This document shows, in pieces, positions 33,460 through 42,708 of a stretch of DNA of 42,708 bases. The stretch is from NCBI GenBank assembly GCA_016872715.1, contig VGZD01000020.1:1-42708 (forward strand), given 5' to 3'. The position numbers and the translations under genes are program-made. Numbering within the stretch: the first letter of the stretch is position 1; the number at the start of each line of letters is the position of its first letter. This DNA is from Planctomycetota bacterium. GTDB lineage: Bacteria; Planctomycetota; UBA1135; GCA-002686595. The notes below the pieces were generated by a model. It was given only the letters and a program-made list of their open reading frames with translations. It had not been told where the DNA came from and did not search any database.

Positions 33460-33665
33460 GACGACTGGATCCCGCGGCGGTGCATCCTAGCTCGCCGACC
33501 CACTCCCGCCTCGCCGTTAGCGAGTCGCGGCGAATTCCACGGCAGTCGGAGCTGGAACACGCTTGTGGCCCCGTTTCGTCCGAGGCCGCTGTGGCGACCC
33601 AGTGGGCAGGCGGGAGCGACCGGGCACGCGCGCGAGCGTCCCAGTCCGTAGGATCGAGGGCCGCG

Positions 33666-35132
33666 ATGCGCCTCGAATTCCCCCAGATCGCCCTCGGCAT
33701 CGCGGGCGCGGCGCTGGTCCTGTGGACCACGTCCGCTTCCGGGTTCGCGATGGTGCAACTTGGCATGCACAACGCCGTCGCCGCGGAGTGCCTGCTGCGG
33801 GGCGAGGAATGGCAGACCGTCCGCGGGGAAGCGTTCGCGCACTGGCCGCCCCTGTTCGTGGTTCTGCTGGCGGCGGGGCGGGCACTGGGCGCGAGCTACG
33901 AGACGACGGCGCGTCTGCTCAACGCCGTCTCTCTGCTCGCGACCGTGATGCTCGCGATGCACTGGAGCCGGCGCTTCGCCGCCGCGCGCTGGGTGGGGTG
34001 GGTGGTAGGAGCGGGGCTCGTGTTCCAGCCGAGCCTGCTCGCGATCCACGGCACGCTCGCCAGCGAGCCGTTGTTCCTGCCGCTGGTGCTCGGCAGCCTC
34101 GTCGCGGGACAGGCGCATGCGGAACGGCCGCGGCCCGCGCTGCTCGTGCTCGCGACCCTGCTCGCTGCGCTCGCTTGCCTCCAGCGTTACGTCGGCGTCG
34201 TCGACGTGTTCGTGCTCGCCGCGCTCGGGTTCTGGTCGTGGCCCGAGCGCACGCGCTGGCGCGACACGACGCTCTTCCTCGTGGGCTCGCTCGCGCCGCT
34301 GGGAGGCTGGCTCGCGCGCAACTTCGTGCTCACGGGTTCGCTGACGGGCACGCGGCCGCCGTCAGACATCGAGTTCGACCAGAACCTACTCGACGGCTGG
34401 AGCGCGATTCGGACCTCGTGGACCGGAGCCACCGACGACGGCTGGCTCGGCACCGCACTCGCGCTCGCGACGATCCTGCTCGCGCTCGTCGGCGGGCTCT
34501 CGATGCTCCTGACTCCCCAGCGGCGCCGCATCGCGCTTTGGGCGCTCGCGTTCCCCGCCGCCTATGCGTCGTTCCTGCTCGGGCTGGCGAGCTGGATCTG
34601 GCTCGATCCACTCGACGCGCGCCTCTTGTCGCCGCTGATCGTGTGGACCTGCCTGCTCGCTCCGGTCGGGTTGCACGCGTGGCTCGAGCGGGCTGCGACG
34701 CTCCGGCCCTGGCTCCGCCCAGTGTCCATCGCCGTCGCGGCGGCGGGCGCCTTGGCGTTGCTCTCCAAGGGGTCCGTCGCCATTCACGATCGGATGGAGG
34801 CGGTCCGCGTCGTGGCCTCCGAGGGCGTGGCGCGGAGTAGCGAGTTCCTGCGCTGGCTGGCCGAGCACCCGCTCGAGGGCACCGTGCACTCCAACGCACC
34901 GGAGGCCTACGCGCTCGCGACCTGGCGGCCGGCCCAACTCGTGCCGACGCGTCACGTCGTCGAGGCGCTGCTAGCCTTGCCCGAGTCCGCGTTCCCGATG
35001 CAACTCGTCTGGTTCGACCCCAAGGGCACGACCACGCTGCTTGGGAAACCCGTTCGCAAGCGCCTTTCGATCGAGGTCGAACGCGAGTTCCCCGACGGCG
35101 CGATCCTCGAGGTCCGCCGCCGCCAGCCGTGA
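33666..35132 (+). CDS. Polytopic membrane protein, GT-C glycosyltransferase-like
   Basis: This 488-residue protein has about ten hydrophobic segments. It has no signal peptide; the first helix starts at residue 4. 'YETTARLLNAVSLLATVMLA' followed by 'LLAIHGTLASEPLFLPLVLGSL' matches the ArnT/PMT-like GT-C pattern (a loop Glu after TM3-4, usually 'xSEPLf'), and the first loop is 'HNAVAAECLLRGEEWQTVRGEAFAHWPPLFVVLL'. Such enzymes move sugars from lipid carriers to envelope acceptors. It has the opposite orientation to the YfhO-like gene across 206 bp with no other gene between. Specificity cannot be read. Confidence 0.65.
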   Translation: MRLEFPQIALGIAGAALVLWTTSASGFAMVQLGMHNAVAAECLLRGEEWQTVRGEAFAHWPPLFVVLLAAGRALGASYETTARLLNAVSLLATVMLAMHWSRRFAAARWVGWVVGAGLVFQPSLLAIHGTLASEPLFLPLVLGSLVAGQAHAERPRPALLVLATLLAALACLQRYVGVVDVFVLAALGFWSWPERTRWRDTTLFLVGSLAPLGGWLARNFVLTGSLTGTRPPSDIEFDQNLLDGWSAIRTSWTGATDDGWLGTALALATILLALVGGLSMLLTPQRRRIALWALAFPAAYASFLLGLASWIWLDPLDARLLSPLIVWTCLLAPVGLHAWLERAATLRPWLRPVSIAVAAAGALALLSKGSVAIHDRMEAVRVVASEGVARSSEFLRWLAEHPLEGTVHSNAPEAYALATWRPAQLVPTRHVVEALLALPESAFPMQLVWFDPKGTTTLLGKPVRKRLSIEVEREFPDGAILEVRRRQP

Positions 35133-35262
35133 CGTTTGGGGCGCAGCCTTCCTTGGCCAGTGCCTGCTCGGCGAGGCGTCGGCGGCTGCGCCGCTGGCCC
35201 GAGGGGCGTACGCAGTTGGGCGCAGTCCGGGCGAACGCGCCGCGCCCGACAATCCCTCCGCC

Positions 35263-38838
<3,576 letters not shown>

Positions 38839-38842
38839 TGCG

Positions 38843-39251
38843 ATGGACGCCTCGACGAATTACCTGGCACTGGCGCTCGCCACCCGCTGATGGTCGGTGC
38901 ATCGGCGCTCGTCGACGAGCGCGAGTCGGTGCGCCGTTGTCTCGATGCTGGCGCGAGCTCGATCGTCGCGCACTCGCTGCTCGAGAGCACATTCGAGGCG
39001 AAGCTCTGGCCCGCGCGAACCACGGCGAGGCGCTCCCGTACCTGCCCGAGCTCGACGAGTTCCGTCTGGGGCCCGCTGAGTACCACGAGCGCATCCGGCG
39101 CCTGCGCGCGATGAGCTCCGTGCCCGTCAGCGCCTCGCTCAACGGCACGACCGAGGGTTCGTGGCTGGGCAGGGCGCGTTCGATGGAGGAGGCGCGCGCG
39201 TCCGCGCCGGAGCTGAACCCCTACGCACTCGAGATCGACCCGCGGGGGTGA
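38843..39251 (+). pseudogene. Broken dihydroorotate-dehydrogenase-like gene next to nifJ
   Basis: This looks like the remains of the DHOD-like flavoprotein gene that often follows nifJ. The ATG at 38843 gives MDASTNYLALALAT and then stops at 38888-38890. If one C is restored near 38885, the frame continues as LMVGASALVDERESVRRCLDAGASSIVAHSLLES, the usual second strand and helix. About 39000 the frame shifts again (with a probable loss of some residues) and picks up ANHGEALPYLPELDEFRLGP..., then SVPVSASLNGTTEGSW and ELNPYALEIDP. The reading ends at TGA 39249-39251, about a third of the way through a normal 330-residue protein; the barrel's rest is absent. The family assignment rests on this order of familiar segments. 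Confidence 0.75.
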
Positions 39252-39339
39252 GCGCGGCAGTGTCGTGACGACAACGAGCCGGCGACGCGCGCAATTCTCG
39301 TCGGAGCTCATCTCGCTCCGTCGAACTGCGGAGCTTGGG

Positions 39340-40479
39340 CTAGCGGCCCATCAGCGCGATTCGTCCGAGCTTCGCGTCGGCGCCGAGCACGTCGATCGCG
39401 AACGCGCGCGGGCGGCGGTCGAGCAGCAAGTAGACCTCGAACGGCAGTTGCGGCCACGCATCCCTCGCGCCCGCTGGTCCAAAGCGCAGTTGCACCTCGC
39501 GCCCGTCGCTCTCGAACTCGAAGCCAAACGGCACCTGCGCGGGCCACGGTCCCAGCGGCATGACGCGCTTGAACTCAGGCTCGTGCCACACGCCTTCGGG
39601 ACTCGCCACGAGCGTCGTGGTCAGCATCTGCAGTTCGTCGCCCATGCACACGAGCTTGAGCGCGGCGCCCGTCGATCGGCCCGCGTCGAAGCGCAGCAGG
39701 GCCTCGCTCGGGCCCGCGCCGGTCGGGGGCAGCTCGAGCGTGCCCGAGATCATCCACTTGCCGCGCGGCAGCTCGTTCGGCGTGCCTGTGCGCGCGACGA
39801 GCTCGAGCTCTTGTCCAGCGGGGAGCGGGACCGAGGCGGGATCGCAGGTGACATCGACATGGTGGCGCGCCTTGCCCTCGCCGCCGCCCGCGTCGCGGAC
39901 GGTGAGCTCGAGGTCGAGCCCATAGGGGCCCTCGTGCTCAGGCGTGATGAACAGCGCCTGCAGGCGCTCGGCCCCGTCGATGGCGATGCGCGGGCCGTCG
40001 CCGACCTGACGCCAAGTCGCGCTCACCGCTTGCATGATCTCGTTTTGCGCCTGTCCGGTGAGCGAGATCATCTCGCCGCACTCGCACGCGCTCACGGCCG
40101 CGATTTCCGCACTCGGCGGATTGTCGGGAGCGCGCAGGCGAATCGTGCGCTGCGCCGTCGCGACGCGCTCTCCAGCCCGCGCCAGAACTTCGAGCACCAG
40201 ATCGACATCCGCGAACCACTGCGGCGCCACCAGAGTCTGCACCGCCCCGCCCTGCGCGACGACCTCGAGGCGCGGCTGCACCCCCAAGTGACTCCAGATG
40301 TACTCCACCGGCGCGCCGTCGAAGCCGCTCGCCTTGCATTCGACATTGAACGACTCGCCCTCGAACACACCGTCGGGAGCGAGCAGCTCGACCGTGGGTC
40401 CGACCGCCTTGGGGGCGCCATCCTCGCAAGCAGCGAGGAGTAGCAGCGGGAGCGCGCGCGCGGGCTTCACGCGGCGCAT
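39340..40479 (-). CDS. Lipoprotein of unknown function with Ig-like front
   Basis: This 379-residue lipoprotein has a lipobox LAAC (Cys18). Residues of about 28-205 look like two Ig-like beta modules ('GPTVELLAPDGVFEGESFNVECKASGFDGAPVEYIWSHLG' and 'SAEIAAVSACECGEMISLTGQAQNEI'), with the PKD/Ig-type 'EYIWSHLG' tryptophan. The C-terminal half (about 205-379) contains beta strands that resemble a jelly-roll carbohydrate-binding-like domain ('GKWMISGTLELPP.. LLRFDAG'), but I do not recognise the family. No enzymatic motif is seen. It is divergent from the M49 gene with only 39 bp between, so the two may share regulation. Confidence 0.65.
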   Translation of the reverse strand: MRRVKPARALPLLLLAACEDGAPKAVGPTVELLAPDGVFEGESFNVECKASGFDGAPVEYIWSHLGVQPRLEVVAQGGAVQTLVAPQWFADVDLVLEVLARAGERVATAQRTIRLRAPDNPPSAEIAAVSACECGEMISLTGQAQNEIMQAVSATWRQVGDGPRIAIDGAERLQALFITPEHEGPYGLDLELTVRDAGGGEGKARHHVDVTCDPASVPLPAGQELELVARTGTPNELPRGKWMISGTLELPPTGAGPSEALLRFDAGRSTGAALKLVCMGDELQMLTTTLVASPEGVWHEPEFKRVMPLGPWPAQVPFGFEFESDGREVQLRFGPAGARDAWPQLPFEVYLLLDRRPRAFAIDVLGADAKLGRIALMGR

Positions 40480-40518
40480 GGTAGCAACGCGGACGGGCTC
40501 GCTGCGTAGGATGCTGCC

Positions 40519-42531
40519 ATGAAGCACGCCGTTCTCGCCGCCGTTTCTCTCGCTGCCTTGCAGTCGTGCCGCGTCTCTGGAACGCCTGAGCGCATTCATC
40601 TGCTCGAGCGCGTCGACGATGCCGCCATCGTGCGCGTGTATGCCGACGGCTTCGAGCGGCTCGCGCCGCGCGAGCGGGCTCTGTGCTGGCATCTCTACCA
40701 AGCGGCGGTCGCCGGTCGTCCGATCTACCTCCAACAGCGCTGCGCGGAGGGGCTCGACATCCAGCAACTCGGCGAGGAGCTCCTCGTGCACTCGCGCGGC
40801 ATCGAGCCCGCGACGCTATTCGAGCTGCGGCGCTACATGAAGCTCTTTTGGATTCACAACTCGCCCTACCACAACACGACGGCGCGCAAGTTCTGTCTGC
40901 AGCTCGCTCCGAGCGCGCTGGTGGCCGCGGCGGAAGCGGCGCAGCGCAGCGGCGCGCGCATCTCGCTGCGCGAAGGCGAGAGCGCGAGCACTCTCGTCGC
41001 GCGCCTCGGGCCGATGCTCTTCGATCCCGAGCACAAGCCGATGGTCACCGCCAAGCGCGGCTTTGGCGGCCTCGACATCGTGCAGGCGTCCGCCGCGACC
41101 TTCTACGGCTCCGGCATCTCGCTGCGTCGGCTCGAGGGCTTCGACGAACAGTACGCGCTCAACTCGACTGTGGTGATCGGTGCGAGCGGCGACATCGAAG
41201 AGCGTCCGTGGCGCATCGGTCTCCCGGATGCGGGGATTCCGGCAGGCCTGTATGCCCTCGAGCTCGAGCAGATCGTCGCGCACCTCGAAGCTGCGCTTCC
41301 GCTCGCGAGCGATCCGATGCGCCGCGCGCTCGCGGCACAGATCCGCTTCTACCGCACGGGCGCGCGCGAAGATCGCGTTGCCTACGATGTCGCGTGGGTC
41401 GCGGACGCGCAGTCGCCGGTCGATACGGTGAACTCGTTCGTCGAGGTCTATGTCGATCCGCGCGGCGTGAAGGGCGCGTGGGAGGGGATCGTCAGCTACG
41501 AGGACCCGCGCAAGGCCGCGCAGATCAAGGCCATCGCCGCGAATGCGCAGTGGTTCGAGGATCACATGCCCTACGCGCCGGAGTACCGCAAGCCCGATGT
41601 CATCGGCATCAGCGCGCGTTCGATCGATGTCATCATCGAGACGGGCGATTCAGGCCCGATCACTCCGATCGGGATCAACCTGCCCAACGATCCGTGGGTG
41701 CGCGAGCATCACGGCTCGAAGTCGGTGAGCCTCGCGAATGTGATCGAGGCGCAGGATCGCTCGGCCTCGCCGCGTGCGCGCGCCGAGTTTGCGTGGGACG
41801 CGGCGGAGCTCGCGCGCGCGGAGCGCTGGCAGTCGGCGACCATGGACACGCTGGTCAACATGCACGAGGTGATCGGGCACGCCTCTGGCCGACAGGCGCC
41901 GGAGCGGCAAGGCGACGCCGCGCAGTGGATTCGCGAGCACTACTCGACGCTCGAGGAAGCGCGTGCGGACCTCGTCGCGCTGTGGTTCATCGCCGAACCG
42001 AAGCTCGCGGAGCTGGGGCTGCTCGAGAATGTGGAGGAAGCGTCGCTGGCCTGCTACGAGCAGTATGTGCGCAACGGTGGACTGCAGCAGCTGCGTCGCG
42101 TGCCCGCCGGTGACGCGCTCGAAGAGGACCACATGCGCAACCGGCAGCTCGTGGTGCACTGGATCGAGAAGCAGCACCCCGATGCGCTCGCGCGCGTCGA
42201 TCGCGACGGCAAGACCTACCTGCGAGTGCTCGATGCGCGCAAGTTCCGTGCGGCCTGCGGCGAGCTGCTCGCCCTCGTGCAGCGCATCAAGAGCACTGGC
42301 GACTACGCGGCCGCGAAGGAGCTCATCGAGGGCCACGGCGTTCACTTCGATCCGCGCCTGCGCGACGAGGTGGTCGCGCGCTATGCGATGCTCGATGTCC
42401 CCGCTTACAGCGCGTTCGTCTTCCCGCGGCTCGAAGCGTTGCGGGACGAGCAGGGCAATGTGATCGACGCGAAGCTCTCGTATCCCGAGTCGCTCGAGCA
42501 GCAGATGCTCGAGTGGAGCGGTCGTCGCTAG
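40519..42531 (+). CDS. Dipeptidyl-peptidase III family (M49) zinc peptidase, lipoprotein
   Basis: This 670-residue protein of the M49 (DPP III) family removes dipeptides from the N-terminus of short peptides. The zinc motif is the family's unusual HExxGH, here HEVIGH (His449, Glu450, His454), and the second motif is EEARAD (Glu479-Glu480), where Glu480 is the third ligand. Human DPP III has EECRAE, so the last acidic residue is Asp here. The N-terminus MKHAVLAAVSLAALQSC looks like a lipoprotein signal (Cys17), so the enzyme would sit in the envelope, unlike the cytosolic animal protein. Length is slightly below animal DPP III (about 730). It shares a CTAG with the next gene's stop. Confidence 0.9.
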   Translation: MKHAVLAAVSLAALQSCRVSGTPERIHLLERVDDAAIVRVYADGFERLAPRERALCWHLYQAAVAGRPIYLQQRCAEGLDIQQLGEELLVHSRGIEPATLFELRRYMKLFWIHNSPYHNTTARKFCLQLAPSALVAAAEAAQRSGARISLREGESASTLVARLGPMLFDPEHKPMVTAKRGFGGLDIVQASAATFYGSGISLRRLEGFDEQYALNSTVVIGASGDIEERPWRIGLPDAGIPAGLYALELEQIVAHLEAALPLASDPMRRALAAQIRFYRTGAREDRVAYDVAWVADAQSPVDTVNSFVEVYVDPRGVKGAWEGIVSYEDPRKAAQIKAIAANAQWFEDHMPYAPEYRKPDVIGISARSIDVIIETGDSGPITPIGINLPNDPWVREHHGSKSVSLANVIEAQDRSASPRARAEFAWDAAELARAERWQSATMDTLVNMHEVIGHASGRQAPERQGDAAQWIREHYSTLEEARADLVALWFIAEPKLAELGLLENVEEASLACYEQYVRNGGLQQLRRVPAGDALEEDHMRNRQLVVHWIEKQHPDALARVDRDGKTYLRVLDARKFRAACGELLALVQRIKSTGDYAAAKELIEGHGVHFDPRLRDEVVARYAMLDVPAYSAFVFPRLEALRDEQGNVIDAKLSYPESLEQQMLEWSGRR

Positions 42532-42707
42532 CGACGAACATAGTCGAGCGCGACGATCGTGGTGCTCTCGTCGCGGCTCGGTTGTGCGCTGTACGAATAG
42601 TCGCGGTCGTCGGGCACGATCTGCACATAGATGTGGCGCATCTGGCCGCCGACGGCGTGGCTGTGCCAGTCGTGGCCGACGCCCTGCCCGCCTTCCGCCA
42701 CGAGCCC
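42528..42707 (-). CDS. C-terminal end of an unidentified protein, runs off the right edge
   Basis: The last 59 codons of a minus-strand gene are open to the window edge and end in TAG at 42530-42528. The visible part is rich in His and Asp (GHDWHSHAVGGQMRHIYVQI, then DDRDYSYSAQ). I cannot name the family; the HDWHSH cluster might be a metal-binding stretch. The stop codon lies inside the CTAG that also holds the M49 stop, so the two convergent genes overlap by 4 bases. Confidence 0.7.
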   Translation of the reverse strand, partial: GLVAEGGQGVGHDWHSHAVGGQMRHIYVQIVPDDRDYSYSAQPSRDESTTIVALDYVRR

Positions 42708-42708
42708 G

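Noticed and set aside
35133-35262. A riboswitch or RNA element ahead of nifJ
   Set aside because: Only loose GGCC pairings are visible and no recognised conserved core is present.

Overview
The window is very GC-rich bacterial chromosomal DNA with tightly packed genes on both strands. No rRNA, tRNA, CRISPR array, phage gene or insertion sequence was seen. A Planctomycetota-type organism is the best guess. This rests on a DUF1570-type peptidase, many lipoprotein signal peptides, a putative-Ig/beta-propeller lipoprotein, carboxypeptidase-regulatory-like domains and frequent weak Shine-Dalgarno sequences with GTG/TTG starts. That assignment is an inference from gene content; no marker gene is present to prove it.

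Layout. 1-5100: the start of a gene leaving the left edge (possibly rhomboid-like), a TPR/thioredoxin protein, an unknown cytoplasmic protein and a large propeller lipoprotein. 5245-8332 (minus): a glutamate-cysteine-ligase (GCS2)/CBS fusion followed by an aspartoacylase-family zinc amidohydrolase. 8512-9918: an orphan BatD-like protein. 10009-13094 (minus): three genes, an N-formylglutamate-amidohydrolase-like enzyme, a DUF1611/DgcN-like N-acetyltransferase and a DgcA/dipeptide-epimerase-like racemase, which together read as a D-glutamate to L-glutamate route. 13183-14787: the DUF1570 peptidase. 14947-21686: a heavy-metal RND efflux operon (small His-rich protein, adaptor, pump, outer-membrane channel). 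21779-24108 (minus): a sulfide/persulfide operon made of a CstB-like persulfide dioxygenase-rhodanese and a two-gene YeeE/YedE transporter.

24238-28217: a small membrane protein, an M19 dipeptidase, a class IV aminotransferase and a carboxypeptidase-regulatory-like protein. 28471-30381: an ABC-F ATPase. 30472-35132: two divergent polytopic membrane proteins (YfhO-like and GT-C-like). 35263-38838: a complete pyruvate:ferredoxin oxidoreductase, followed after 4 bp by a frameshifted and truncated remnant of the dihydroorotate-dehydrogenase-like gene that often accompanies it. 39340-42531: a lipoprotein of unknown role and an M49 (dipeptidyl-peptidase III family) lipoprotein. The last 180 bases hold the end of a minus-strand gene whose stop codon overlaps that of the M49 gene.

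Three things stand out. First, the dgcN-dgcA-FGase-like trio and the GCS2-CBS/aspartoacylase pair lie within 8 kb of each other and both point to acyl- or gamma-glutamyl amino-acid chemistry. Second, short perfect-period tandem arrays (12, 15, 20 and 24 bp) of unrelated sequence sit at or beside gene ends in at least five places, in one case with a stop codon in successive units. Third, the gene behind nifJ is visibly decaying.
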